A DNA stretch of 64,000 bases, taken from contig NC_073692.1 of NCBI RefSeq assembly GCF_029784155.1, positions 20,403,359 through 20,467,358 on the forward strand, given 5' to 3'. This DNA comes from Uranotaenia lowii (taxonomy: Eukaryota > Arthropoda > Insecta > Diptera > Culicidae). Under the pieces are notes generated by a model. That model was not told the DNA's origin, ran no database searches, and saw only the letters and a list, made by a program, of their open reading frames with translations. Shown here piece by piece: positions 36,019 through 48,509 of this stretch; position 1 is the stretch's first letter, and each line of letters opens with the position of its first letter. Made by a program: the position numbers and the translations under genes.

Positions 36019-36990
36019 ATTTTTGTAGTTTTTATCATTTTTGTCATTTTTGTCACTTTAGTCAATTCTGTTATTTTTCTCATTTTTGTTATTTTTTGTC
36101 ATTCTTGTAATTTTTTTAAATTTTTGTTATTTTTGTCATTTTTGTCGTTTTTGTAATTTTTGTTATTTTTAAAATTTTTGACATATTTATCATTTTCGTC
36201 ATTTGTTTCATTTATGTCATTTGTGTCCTTTTTGTCATTTTTGGTGTTTTAATAAGATTTACCATTTTTGTCATTTTGTCACTTTAGTCATTTTTTCCAA
36301 TTTTGTCCTTTTTTGTCAGTTTTGTCTTTTTTTGCCATTTTTGTAATTTTTTTCAATCTTTGAAATTTTTGTCTTTTTTGTCATTTTTGTCATATTGTCA
36401 TTTTTTGCTATTCTTGTCATTTTTGTCATTTTTGCTAATTTATTATTTTTGTTATTTTTATCGTTTTTGTCGTTTTGGTCATTTTTGATTATTTTTTTTT
36501 ATAATTTTTGTCGTTTTTTTATTTTATGTCATTTTTGTAGTTTTTTTTCATTTTTGTTGTCAAAATTGACAAAAATGACACAAGTTACAAATATCACAAA
36601 AACGACCAAAATGACAAATGATGCATAAATGATCAAATCGACGATAACGACCAAATTCGTTTTTGTCATTTATGTCAATTGTGTTATTTTGTAAGTTCTA
36701 TCAATTTTGGTGATTTTGTTTTCTTCGTTTATTTTATCAATTTGGTCAATTTATTATTTATGTTAATTTTTTCTGATGTTATTTTGTAAATTTTTTGAAT
36801 TCTTTTTTAATATTTTGTAATTTTTATTTTTATTTGTTTCAAAATTTCTCGAATCTGTCAATTTTTACTTAAAATCATGCAACTGAAATAAAAATATGAA
36901 ACTGACACAATGGTCAATAAGAACTAAATTGGCAAAAATTTTACAATTGAATACTTAACTAAATTGACAAAAATGCCAAAATGTCGAAAT
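36019..36990. repeat. Degenerate right edge of 9-bp satellite with further strand switches
   Basis: Worn TTTTTGTCA units continue to about 36560. Orientation then flips to TGACAAAAATGAC (36566-36620), back to TTTTTGTCATTT (36657-36690), and to AATTGACAAAAATG again (36962-36975). The repeated flips are visible directly. Confidence 0.88.
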
Positions 36991-37639
36991 TTGAATTGTT
37001 ATCATAATTTTAACAATCAATCATTGACCCTACGTTACCGCATCGTATTTTACTCCAGCGAATTTACCCACTTATTTTTTCTATATTTTCGTTTTCTTCA
37101 CTTCAAAGTTTTAGCCAGACAAACGTTAAATTATTTTAAAAAATGGTTGGGCATCTTTTTTAAATTGTATTCTTAATTTCTATTTTTAAGTTAGCATATT
37201 CCGTAACTCCAAAAAGAGTTAATTGAGATTACACATATTTCATTTTTTTTATAGAAACGGGATCAAACATGATCATACAGAATCAAGTATTTTAAAAACA
37301 ACAATTAGTTGCCAATAAAGTTATTTATATGAAAATTATAATAGTTTTATAGTTTCCTATAAAATCCTATAAAAATTTGGTATTTTTATATTTTCAAATA
37401 ATTTTAGATTTACTGCCTTAGAAATTCTTTAATCATAATTTGATGATTCAAAATTACGAAAATTATCATTTGTTTATGATTTTTTTTTAATAATATGTAT
37501 CCACATACAAATAATTTACAGACTGTATGAAAGGCTACAATCCACTGTCAAGGGTATTAAATTGGTTTTTTTTTATGTGAATGGTATAACTGCAGTGCCA
37601 CAATAAGTTTTCCAAGGAATATAAGCTTTTGAACTTGGC

Positions 37640-37858
37640 AAATCAAGCAAAACAAAAAACAAATTGTGATGTAAAATTGTTTTATTTATGTCTCCAAAAC
37701 GAATTTTTTAAAGAAACTTTTAAAATAATAATCTAGAAAGGTTTTCGAAAGCCTAATATCCGATTTTAAATCTGTTGATGAGTTTTGTAATAATTTTTTT
37801 CTCCTTATTTTATTGAGTAATTTCTGGATTGTGCTGAAAAAATTCTGGCAACGTTAAC
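37640..37858. mobile_element. Worn relative of the 22547 hAT-like MITE
   Basis: AAATTGTGATGTAAAATTG, TTATTTATG, GAGTAATTTCTGGATT and the end CTGAAAAAATTCTGGCAACG align in order with the interior and right end of the MITE at 22547-22946. The left terminus and target duplication are not recognisable, so the start is approximate. Confidence 0.5.
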
Positions 37859-37859
37859 C

Positions 37860-39560
37860 TAAACGGATGATTAATATCCCTGTTACATAAAACAAGGTCG
37901 CGTTCCCATAAAATTCACCTACCTATAAAAAAAAAACAAGCTAATCAGCCAGGCGCTATTTTCCAAACAATATTTCAGTATGATTACACCTGTGAGTACA
38001 CATTGCTTCACCAATCCGGTGCATTCTATTAGATTCTCTAACGACTAACGCACATCATTATTTGTTGCTCGATGATCTATCGTCACCAATTTCATAGCAT
38101 AAACTGCTCTTAATAAACCACTAATACGGTACCAACAACATCATGGACGACTTAAATTGAAGCCCCCCGATGATGATGATGATCGCTTGATTATAATAAT
38201 CATACATATCAAAAACGAGTTTACATGTCGATTGCAAGCGGGGCGAAAACGTTTTCCAGCAGCTAAACAACCTATCAAACGCGTTCAGTTTCCCTACAAC
38301 AATTTTCCTAACGAGAAAAGTTTGTTCTGAAAAGCGTAACACGCGGCGATGATGAATATTCATCATACGTTAGAGTTGTTTGTTGGGATCATAACAACTA
38401 GGTTTGTAGCATCGGAAAGAACTTTATCCATCATCTCTTCGGCTTGACTCCGGGCGAGGGAAAACCTTTTTCCCAAACGCAGCAACTGTAATGTTATTAC
38501 CTTACTTAAACCGAGTTACAGTTAGTTACAAACGGGTAACGTATGATCAAACATATACTAGGCATGTAGCAGTCTAGGGAAAAAAAGCTACCGAGTTGTT
38601 TCAAACCCTTATTATTCCCTTCCATATTGCAGCCTTTTTTTCTCCACGAAGATTGTACCAAAACGGCTGAATGAAAAAAAACCGCTTCATCAAATTGCTT
38701 AGCGGCTGCTTGCTCGATTGCTTATCGCAGTTGAGCCACGATATTTAATTTAATTCGCTTACTCCGAAAACTGCGCTCTTCCTCAATGCCGTCTGTCGAA
38801 AGACGACGGTACATGAAACTAAATTGTAAAAGGGCACAGCCAAAGCCTGTAGCCGAAATACCTAGTGTACAAATTAATGACGGCATGCAATCGACCGATC
38901 GATCTATGTAGAGCGCCCCCAAAACTTCCTTCCTCAACAGTCGGTACCAGCAGTGAGCCGGAAAAACTTAATCCGTTGAATTTCCTACTTTATTTGGAGA
39001 AGTTGAGTTCCTTATCAATTTTTGTTTAATAAAATCTACTTGAAAACATGTGATTTTCGGTCAAAATTAAAATATTAGCTAAATTTTTGTTTTCTTGATT
39101 TGTGGGATGGCAACGCGCCGGATAGCTGAAGTCGAAACAGAATTGATCAAAAACAAAGCTTAAATAAAGTTATTATTTATTCGACGTTCATATTGAACAC
39201 TTTCGGAAAAACTGGTTGAAGTTTGTTGTTGAACAATCTATATAAGTTGGATGCAGGCATTTGGTAAATCTTTCATGCATTTGCATAACAAATCTGTTAA
39301 AGAACAAATAGAAAATGAATCTTTATTTCTGGATTAAACTTTATTGTAAGCCAGACCAGTTACACATGAAGGTGTTGCTCTGCTGAAATTAAATCTAATG
39401 TCTGTTTTCGTCTTGCGATACACTCCATGTATATCTCGCATGTGTTTTTGCCCATTCTTGATCTTTCTGTTGCTTCACCCATCGACTCGGGTTAGCCGCT
39501 TCTTACAGTCATATTGTCCTGTGAAGAAGCAATCAGTGCTGCTTAAGGTTCCGAGCAGAT
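37860..39560. other. Unique, partly GC-richer sequence
   Basis: No transposon termini are recognised. A GAT triplet run lies near 38169-38184. The 38.1-38.95 kb part is of higher complexity and could hold regulatory sequence. The short minus-strand ORFs here have no domains. Confidence 0.35.
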
Positions 39561-39570
39561 TTATGTAACT

Positions 39571-39659
39571 GGTTCGAGTGGTGTAAATGGCTAACGCGCC
39601 GTTGTACCGAAGCGAAAATTGCGGGTTCAAGACCCGTCGGTGAGCCGCTGTATTTTTTT
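39571..39659 (+). mobile_element. tRNA-like Pol III unit (SINE head or tRNA pseudogene)
   Basis: A box-A-like TGGTGTAAATGG and a strong box B (GGTTCAAGACC, 39624-39634) are followed 19 bases later by a T7 run (39653-39659), a Pol III terminator. GGTTCGA at the start can pair with GGTGAGCC at the end, counting wobbles (6 of 7). The anticodon arm does not fold canonically, so it is not called as a working tRNA. Confidence 0.5.
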
Positions 39660-40539
39660 AAAAATAAATTCTTGATATTTACGGATTATGTTCTTTCTTT
39701 CTTTGATATCTCATGTTTTTGTAATACTTTCCATCACCTTTGAAGGTGTATTTGTTGTTAGATTTGATGAAAAGGTCTCTGAAGCTTCGATTCAAGTTCT
39801 CATATTTGACTCAGAACGCACTGAAAGTTTACCAACAACCGATTCCCACACCTTTATCGATTACCACCGATAGTAAACGGTGTTTCATTAGGGTGGTTAT
39901 CAAGTTTGTTGTTGTTTTTGTCTCATTTCTACCATTATCAAATTCTTATCCGTTAAGGCGGCGCCACGCAGCACTTTTTTCAGTCCTAGGTGGTAGCTTT
40001 ACGTATCGGCCTACCTCAAAGGTGCAAAAATTCTTCAAGTGGAACGGCTGACGGCGGCGTGTTAAACATTGTGCTTGAATCCGTGGTGCGTCATGTTATC
40101 TTCTTCGTCAACTTTGCAACATGACAGCTTGGCGGCAGTTTGTCAATGATAGCGATTGGCTTTTCGCTTTTTATTGCCAAATTTGTGTGTTGGCTTACTA
40201 ACGAAGCTTAAGGGTAGCAACAATGTTTTGATCTTTGCTGTCCGTCATGTGTGATGAGAAGTCTGTTACTGTTGCTATAATCAGCTGTTCATCACACATG
40301 TTGGTTGCAAAATGAGCATTTATAATTTTTGATTTAGTTTTTCACAATAAAATAGGGTTACGGAACCCTTTCCGTATGAATTTTATATGAAAAAAAGTAC
40401 GAAATGAAAGTAGCAAAGCTTGCTTCATTTAGAATTGTAACAAAAACAATTGCCTGTATTTCAATTATTTATTATCGGATTCCAGATCTTTTTTCTTACA
40501 AATATATAATTTCTTCATACTTAAAAAATAAACACGGAT

Positions 40540-41476
40540 AAAATTATTTTCGCGGTTTCGAAGGAATCTTCGATTTTTGCCTGTAACACGGCTCATTAGG
40601 CGACGCACACCTTATTCATCCATCGTGTAAGCTATCTTATTCCACCAGGTCTTAATCTGATTGATGTCTTTGACAACATTTCCCTTTGCCTTGAGTCTCC
40701 CCTTCATGATTGCCCAGTATTACTCAATAGGGCGGAACTGGGGGTGTGTTAAGGTTTTCCGGAACAAACTGTATTGCTTTCTCTGCATACCATTCTTGAA
40801 CGACTTTGTTGTAATGGCAGCTTGTTAAATCTGGTCAAAATATTACGGGATGGTCGTGGGATCGATAAACGGCAAAATTAATTTTTTGCCACAGCTGCAA
40901 ATGCCCTGCCAAATCATAAATTTCGTGCAAATTTATCAGCAAAAACAAATCTAAATTAGGCTGGAACATCCCCCGAACCATTTCCTAGTGAAATTTTTGA
41001 CATAAGATTTGTCCAAAGTCAGCCTTGACATAGGTTTCATCGTCCATCAGAGGACACCCGTTGATCTTGGTCAGCATTTGGTCGTATAACTTACGAAGAC
41101 GGATTTTGACCACATTATTCTGTTTCGTGGTCCGATTTGGCTGTTTGCTAGCTCGATACGACTTGATTCCTTCCAGGAGTCGAATTCTCCTTACGGAACT
41201 ATGGGCAGCACCGATTTTTTTTGTCAAATCACGGTCCGACAGATTAGAATTCCTTTCAATCGTCTTCTAAATCTTACCACGCAGTTTCCAGTCGACAGTT
41301 CCACTCCGACGATTAACTTGAGGCTTTCGAATCGTCTTCAATGCTTCCTTATACCGTTTGATAACGCGCCATACGTTATTTCTGGGCAATTTCAGCTGTT
41401 AAGTTAGCCTAGATCTAGACCACAATAGATTTTCCAAATAACTGTGCACAATTTTATCCCTTCTTTCGTCTTCCAT
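40540..41476 (-). pseudogene. Decayed Tc1/mariner (IS630-type) transposase
   Basis: Read on the minus strand from an ATG at 41474-41476 (MEDERRDKIV), fragments in order give a helix-turn-helix-like N-terminus (SNLSDRDLTKKIG). They continue with the catalytic phrase MDDETYVKADF (aspartates at 41039-41044), then DLTSCHYNK (aspartate at 40829-40831), then FRPIE followed by YWAIMK (glutamate at 40723-40725). This is the order of catalytic motifs in insect Tc1/mariner transposases, with about 35 residues between the second aspartate and the glutamate. The gene is broken by an early stop after SRSRLT, further in-frame stops, a frameshift between the second and third motifs and a TAA right after the glutamate. 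Terminal inverted repeats are not recognised. Confidence 0.82.
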
Positions 41477-41939
41477 GTTGATTGTTTATAAAGTACAGTC
41501 GATTTGCGGAATGTAAAAAATTCATACGTAAAGCTGACAAATTCCCCGACACGTGGGTGCCAAGAACTTCCAAATCTGTCCACTAGGAGCGCCACAATAT
41601 GAGCAAAAGTTTGTTCTAATTCTGAATGAAACAAGTTTGATCACTTATGTTTTTCTACGAAAATCAAGATTATTTCTTAAAATCTACTGTGTCAAAGTGA
41701 ATTACAATGCTTCTACGAACTATTTAAAAGATAACTGCATTTTAAAGCGATTTCTAGATTTCCAAAGGTTTTAAAGAGGTTTTTAATAGATTCTCCTCTA
41801 GCTCTAAGGAATTTAATATTTGAGCTGTAATACTTTATCAACCTAATTTCTTCATTAACATTACGTAAAATGGGAAACAAATGTTAATGGTTAGTTTTGA
41901 ATCAGGAAGAACAGGTTGGAATCCCAGGTTCTCAATTGT

Positions 41940-43435
41940 GCTCTTTTTTTTAAATTCTCACTTGCTGCTGGAAATTCAGTTCTGAGTTTTAATTTTAAAT
42001 TAGATATAGAATCATTTTGGTTTGCATATTTCGAATTTTGTATCCAGTTAGGGATTCTTATTTTCAGTTCGAATCATCATAAGAAATAAGAATGGAAAAG
42101 CTGTATTGAAATCCCGGTTAAAATTTGGATTCAACAGTTTAAAAAATCATGAATTCTAGTTTCGAAAACCATGATTTTTTAATGAAATTTTCATGATTTC
42201 CGAATCTCGAATTCATGATTCTTTGAAAACTGGTGATTTGACTGGTAAAAATAAGATTCATCATTTGTAATTCATATTTTTTTTTTCGGATGTATGTACA
42301 GGTTGGATTAAAAATCAATAATTGAAACAATGAGTTCAGATTGAAACCAAAAACTTAACATATTCATGACAACAGATTCATGAGACGAAATTCACTCCTT
42401 GGCTCATATTTGAAATTCTGATCTGGAATAAAGACTTAAGATTTTTTTTTTATTTAAGAAATTTTTTCGAAACTTTTGAAGCAGATTCAAAATTTCAATT
42501 TGAAACTCATGTTCAGACAGATTCAGATTTCATATTTAAAAGGCAGATTCTAATTTAGCATGTAAATAAGTTTTACAGTCAAGATAAAAATATTAAGATG
42601 AATTTTTCGTGAAGGAATTTAAATTGCAAGAGATCTCAGATTGATAGTTCATATTGCTAATGCAGTTCAAAATTTCAATTTTTAAATCAAAGTTGATTTG
42701 TATAAAAAAATGATCTGAAATTTTCGAATATTAAGCAGAATTTTAGTTTATTTAGCAAATTTTGTTGAATAAAAAAAACCTTCAAACATAAAAAAAATAA
42801 TTATGGAATTGATTTTTAAGGAAAAGTATTTGGGTGAATAAAAACATGTAATCCTTACTCCAAAAAATCTGCAAGTATAAGGAGCTTTTATTTTAATCTA
42901 TTGTTTAAGATTATAAATATTGGAGTTTTTACAAAAGCCAATTTTCAAACTAAAATCTTAAGTTTGGATCAAGTCTGCAATAATCAGATTGACCCGCTCA
43001 TTTTTAATCTTTTCCTTCAGCTTTTTAAGTTTTGATTTATTTATAGTTTATTTGATTTGAGCAAAGAATAAGTTATTTTTAAGAAATTGTAGACTTTCGA
43101 AAACTTATTTCACGTTCAAATTAAATAAATCAAATCGACCAAACTCTGGAGCAGAATTCAAAGATTTTAGCCTTATTTCGTTTCTTAAAGCTTTATAAAA
43201 AACAGCTTATTATTTAATTAATGTTCGAACATATTTTTTAAAGAAACTTTTATGTATAAAAAATTATTAATGTTAAAGACCTTAAAATGGATACTGAAAT
43301 AGTAGGTACTAAAATAAAAAAAAAGCTTTTTTATTCATGCATTGTTTAAGCAAAAGCATTATATAAAAAAACGAAATCTCCCCCCTGCCCCCTCCCCCCC
43401 ACCCTCTCCCTGAGGCTGTTCTTCCTTCGGCCCTG
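41940..43435. mobile_element. hAT-like element, GGCCGTARGAA family, copy 2
   Basis: The right end TTCTTCCTTCGGCCCTG closes at 43435. Just inside it is a C-rich stretch with five or more C-tracts (43380-43410). Interior phrases such as TTTTGTATCCAGTTAGGG and GCATTGTTTAAGC match copies 1 and 3. The left terminus is not clean, so the start is approximate, and no target duplication is confirmed. Confidence 0.5.
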
Positions 43436-43743
43436 GTAAAGGATATAATTATTCCACTTCATAAATAGATGAAAAAAACTTAAAAATGTGCTTTTTTAGC
43501 TTTGTATTAAGTTTACATTGGTCATTTACGGTTATTTTCCTTCTTTTGCATGTAATTAGGGTTTATTCTTATAATCCATTTTACACAAAAATACAGTTTT
43601 AAAAAATTTTGGCTCAAAATGAAAAATGTCTTGCCTTTAAAATTTAACTTTCTTGGATAAGTTCTATAATACATGTTATCGAGGATAAACGGAATTTTTA
43701 TAAAATCGTTACCATTACTATGTTGAACAAAATGTTAATAAGG

Positions 43744-45005
43744 AGTGTATTCGAACAAAAATCAACATTTTGTTTCGTGAATAACTTTTAAATGCATCAA
43801 TGAAAATTGATGAAATTTTCAGTGAAGCTTCTTTGTAATGTAATGTTTACATGTGGCGTTCTGTGGTTTTCGAGATAGCAACCAATGAAGAAGTTCAGCT
43901 GCTATAATTTTTGGGCGCCATGTGCGCCATCTATAATGCGTACTATGAATCACCCTTTTTCCAAATCAATGCTTTTTTAATACTTTCTTAATTTTCTGGC
44001 GCTTGATTTTCAAAACTACACACAACTTTCAATTTGATCGAAGTTATGACAATTTTAGTAGATTGTCCTCCTTTGACACAAAAACAACATATTTGACCTC
44101 TGATTTCGAGTAATTGCACCTTTCAAGATCCAACCAAAACATAGTATCAACTTTGGAGGATCTATGGAAGTGTTGTTCAAGGAAAAAATTTGCATTTGGA
44201 GGCAACCTTCTTTGTATATTTAGCAATTCTTTGTGTCTATAGTTTTGTAACTCTGACTGATTTCATCTTTCACAGATTGTCATCCACATCAAGTGCTAGA
44301 CATTAAATTTTTCACATTTTTCTCTTTGTTCATCTCCGGAACATCCAGATGAGACTTGTAAAAGAAAAGTTTCTGACTGGAAAACCCGCCAAATGGCTGC
44401 GAAAGAGTTCGTTCTTCATGTAATTTGTCAAAATATCTCCCCGCTAGCGGTTCCAATATTTTGCGCACGATTTGATCACCATATTTTGTTCATTTTTACG
44501 GTGGCAAGCTTTTTTCCTTGCAAAAATGCAGTCAGACGTGTTCATAAGTCAGCCAAACTTGTAGAGAAACAAATCTTTCATCACTTCCCCAATCGAAATT
44601 TTTGATTTCGCTTGATAAAACCTCTAATAACCCAGCCTTCATGGAATCCATCATCTTCACTTCAGGAATAGTGAAAATCCGAATGAATTTGCACACTTTT
44701 AGATTCTTTTGGACTCCTTAATCGATTCACCATACAAGCTTTACCCGAATAGTTGATTTCCAGCTGTTTTTGAGTCTCCCACTGGGACTTTCTTGAATTT
44801 TTCATAATCCTGCCCAAAGAATTTTTTCAATGACCTTCAGTATTTGACGATATTTCAAAACCCACTCGACAGAACGTCACACAATTTGCACATATAAACA
44901 TTACACTGTAAGATAGCCTCACTGAAAATTTCATCAATTTTCATTCATGCATGCAGAAGTTATTAACAAATCAAAATGTTGCATTTTTTTTCGAATACAC
45001 TCCTT
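43744..45005 (-). mobile_element. Tc1/mariner-type element with inverted ends, decayed
   Basis: The left end AGGAGTGTATTCGAA and the right end TTCGAATACACTCCT are perfect inverted repeats. Homology continues for more than 100 bp inward (both contain AATGAAAATTGATGAAATTTTCAGTGA when oriented alike, quoted here as two halves: AATGAAAATTG and ATGAAATTTTCAGTGA). A TA precedes the left end; on the right it is TG. The interior carries a transposase relic on the minus strand. Confidence 0.7.
43930..44240 (-). pseudogene. Transposase relic inside the 43.7-45.0 kb element
   Basis: The minus-strand frame 44226-44044 reads QRRLPPN then DTMFWLDLERCNYSK then FVSKEDN. This parallels the stretch around the second catalytic aspartate in insect Tc1/mariner transposases, as does DLTSCHYNK in the relic at 40.5-41.5 kb. 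After a stop, LRSN and LKIKRQKIKK follow, where LRPIE and WAILK would be expected, so the third acidic residue is lost. The N-terminal half, including the first catalytic aspartate, is not recognisable. Confidence 0.6.
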
Positions 45006-45605
45006 GATAGGGGAGCGTGCTGCGTACGATGGACTTGAAAAAACTCTAAAGCTCATAATGATGGTTTAAGTTCAAATTTTTCCCAAAAAAAAGTGTGATT
45101 GATCATTATCGTTCGAGTAAACAATTTTCTATTCTGACTTGGTGATTTTAAATTATTGTGATTTTAATGTGTATCTGAACGTACACAAAGTTTAACCGTT
45201 AGGAAGAGTATATGTTCTTAAACAATTGTTCCCATTTACTCAAATCACATTGAAAATACTCGAGTTTGAATCAATGATCTAAATTAGAAAAAAAAATCTT
45301 TCTTCTCCTAGTATATGCTTCATCAGTCAAGAATTAAGAGAACGAGATGTTGAGGTCATATTGACAAAAAAAGATGCTTTCAATTCACACCCTTTAAAAA
45401 CATGGTCTCCGTAAAAAAAAACAACATAGAAAATAATGCGTTATAAGCCTATCATTATAAATCAGCCGCAGCTCGACTCCAAAACTGCAGTGGCTCGCCA
45501 TTGACAATCACCTGAGCTCACCTTCAGTGTGTGGAGCTGCTCTCAGTAAACATTCAATGCGTGGCTCTGCCCGCACAAGAATGTTGTATGTTGATGAGAT
45601 AATTA

Positions 45606-46671
45606 GGGGAGAACTGTACAAGACGCACCGGCGAGGTAAAATGGCCCATGCCATTCTTTCTCGAAAATACACTAACCTCTGGCTCCAAATGGTGTTTTTC
45701 TACATTTTTATTGTAGCAAACGAATTTCTTCATCATTTTTTAGATGAAGAGTTCACACAAAATTCTTTAATTCTTAGAAACAGAAGGATTAATGGGTTCT
45801 GCCTAAAACTTGTTATTTTTTCGGTTAACATATAAGGTTTTATGGTAAACCAGTCTGCGCCATCTCATCAAACTGCAGCTTTTCGTTTTAACACTCGTAT
45901 GCACTTTCGAATGACTATTAATATTTTATTATATTTCACTAACTTCCCACAAATTTTAACTAAAATTAATCAAATCAAAATTGGGGCAGAATGCCCGCAA
46001 AACCACGTGTTTTGGGCTCAAATTTGGAACGCTGTTAACTTTTGAGAGAAACAAAATCTCAAAACAAAATGTCTTTATTTTTATTTGCTGACTCCCAAAT
46101 TACGATAAGAATGCATAATTATAACAAATTTCGTCTTTGTTTGAGTTAAAAAGGTGCACCAATATTTGACACGAAAAAATTATCTGCCGCCATGTTTGCC
46201 GCGATATCAGTCAAGAAATTGAATTTCGTTGCCTACCTGAAGGCGATTTACCTATAAGGATATAAAAAAGTGAATTTTGAAAAGCAAAATTTTCGTTAAA
46301 TTAAGCAATAATCAATGATTTTTTGTCAAAGTATGGTTAGTTTGCAAAAATACGATGAACATGTAATAAAAATTCGGATGTTTCAATTACCATATTCCGT
46401 ATAGGTAATCATTGTTCCATTTCTCAGCACCCATTCGGTATGGTGCGTTCTGTCCACTAGTTTTGGCGTTTTACCCCGCGGCTTGTTTTCTGGCTGTTTA
46501 AGATTTTCACAAAAATACAACCAAAATCGTGTTTTTAACATATTGTTTCTTTTTGATAAGATGTAAATGTGATCCCTGAATCGTCGTGAACTTTCAATTT
46601 GGTTCATAGATGATGGGTATCGCTGTAAATAGCGATTATGCTTAACTGGTGCGTCTTGTACAGTTCTCCCC
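45606..46671. mobile_element. TA-flanked MITE, GGGGAGAACTGTACAAG family
   Basis: A 1,066-bp segment lies between TA dinucleotides (45604-45605 and 46672-46673). The inverted termini begin GGGGAGAACTGTACAAGACG and run for about 26 bp with at most one difference. The GGGGAGA start resembles the other TA family in this window (GGGGAGAGTGGGG), suggesting related transposases. The interior is AT-rich and non-coding. Confidence 0.82.
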
Positions 46672-46679
46672 TACTCATT

Positions 46680-47895
46680 CAGTTTGGAAAATATGTTTTC
46701 GTTTTTCTCTGATGGGATGGCGCAAACGTTTGGCTGCTTTTTATACCCAAATGAAACGATCAGAAAAAAAAACTCTTCAGAACAATGATTGATGTTTATC
46801 CGTGCGAAATGTTTCAATTATATTCTTCACAACGAAGTGGAGCCAGTGAGAATTTATTTAAATGGCGCCTCTTTTTTTCTTGTTTTTAAATTTATTGTAC
46901 CTGAAAACGTTCAATGGTTTTTAATCGACCGGCAGGTGACTCTGCCTTGTTGATAGGATGCTCTCTTCAAATTGATAGAATCGGTTCACATTCATAGCTG
47001 TTGTCTTCATTATGTTGCCCAATTTCGTTCTGTTTCTATTGAACAGAAGCATGTCGAGAACTTTGTTTTTTTTTTTTATCGAGAGTGCGTGTGTAGAGTT
47101 CAATAAAAGTACCGTTGGGTTTTGTGCCCAACTCATGAACATGTCATGAAAAATGGCTTTTGTTGTGTGTTTTTATTTTGGTTAAATTGTTCAATGCAGT
47201 ACTCAGAACGGTAACACAGAAGTCACGCTCTTTCATTTTTTCTGTGGCGTTTCGCTTCTTAATCAAATTAAATAGTGACGTCTGATGCACAATGCACGTC
47301 ACGATTTGTAGGAATACTTTGTAGTTATTGTTCAAAGAAACATTGGTATTCATGTTGATCCCAATATTTGAATAAAATATAATTTACGTTGCAGTTACAC
47401 AACTGGAATCAAAGCTCTTTGTTAATAATAGCAGATTTACAAATGGAAACTTTTTTTATGTAAATGTAGATCAACCTATCTCAGATAGGTATTTTAATAT
47501 TTTTGCAACTCATACCAGGATAACTCCGAAATAAATAAAACCCTGAAGCGGAACGTTTCTACACGTAAGAAAGATAATTTCCAACATCAATGGATCATTA
47601 AACGTGTTTTTTCTGTTTCTCCATTCAATACCTCCTCCAACACAAATTGACTTTCCTACACCCATAGAAGAGGTTGCAAAAATCCAATGCCTATTTAGCA
47701 CATCTCTGTGCCGATAATGCGCTGAAATGTGCACTGTGCCGAAGATGATATGTTTGAAAAACCGTAACTGGCATAAGGACTCGGCTCCCAACTAAAATGA
47801 TGCATGACCACTACATTCAAGCAAAACAAGAAAAACATTTTATGGGATTTCGTTCCTATTGGATAATTCATCCCAGAAACAAGAAAATAAAAATA
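46680..47895. other. Unclassified sequence with short minus-strand ORFs
   Basis: Three minus-strand ORFs (46921-47142, 47144-47353, 47510-47791) follow each other but sit in different frames and show no recognisable domain. They could be remains of a transposon-encoded protein or chance. Confidence 0.3.
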
Positions 47896-47899
47896 TAAA

Positions 47900-47990
47900 C
47901 CACAGCGCCCGTAGGGAGAATCGAACTCATATCACTAATCAAATAGTCTTACCAGACCGACATTTTAACCAATGTACTATTTGAGCTTCA
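47900..47990 (-). mobile_element. tRNA-like Pol III unit (SINE head or tRNA pseudogene)
   Basis: On the minus strand a box A (TAGTACATTGG, 47969-47979) and a box B (GAGTTCGATTC, 47918-47928) lie at tRNA-like spacing of about 40 bases. The acceptor stem does not pair, which points to a SINE head or a pseudogene. Confidence 0.48.
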
Positions 47991-48184
47991 TGCAGGACGA
48001 GGGATATTTGTCATAGCCATTCTGCCACCGATCAATCACAAAAGAAACGCACGACAGTGGCTTCCCGGCGTTTGGCCTCCTTTCAAGGTATTCATTTGTC
48101 TTGTTATGGAAACGGGAAAGGGAACGGGAGTGGAGGAAACGGGAAACCCATTGAATGAGAACTGTGCTTTGCTTACTGCCTGCT

Positions 48185-48505
48185 ATTACATACACACGCT
48201 ACATATACACAGCTGCTAAAGCCGGGCAGCTTGGCCGGTGCTTGTTTGCCGGTGAATTGAAGGAATATATTCTTGTTGCTTTGGCTACATACACACGCAC
48301 AGCTTAGCCGTGGTTGTTTGCCGGCAAATTGAATTGAAGGAATGTTTTTTTTGTTGTTGCTTTTACTGCATACACACGCACAGCTCGGCCGTGGTTGTTT
48401 GCCGGTTGATTGAAGGGATTGAATTAGAAGGATGTTTTTGTTGTTGCTTTTGCTACATTCACACGCACAGTGCTCGGTTCGCTGGCTGCCTGGTGTTGGC
48501 CGGTA
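48185..48505 (+). repeat. Minisatellite, about four units of 80-95 bp
   Basis: Four tandem diverged units begin at about 48189, 48288, 48368 and 48455 with the phrase ACACACGCACAGC. They then contain GTTGTTTGCCGG, AATTGAAGGA and TTGTTGTTGCTTTTG. Overlapping ORFs on both strands across it reflect the repeat and have no known domain. Confidence 0.8.
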
Positions 48506-48509
48506 TTTA

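Noticed and set aside
28956..36156. Open frames of 2,195-2,335 codons encoding MTK, NDK, FVI or LSF repeats
   Set aside because: They are forced by a 9-bp unit, a multiple of three, that leaves five of six frames open, and they run straight across the strand switch. No gene-like composition or start context is present.
39571..39659. Functional tRNA gene
   Set aside because: Boxes A and B and a T-run are present, but the anticodon arm cannot form a normal 5-bp stem with a 7-base loop.
47510..47791. Minus-strand 93-codon ORF with a GVGKS-like string
   Set aside because: MGVGKSI superficially recalls a P-loop (GxxxxGKS), but the leading glycine spacing is wrong and no other NTPase motif follows.
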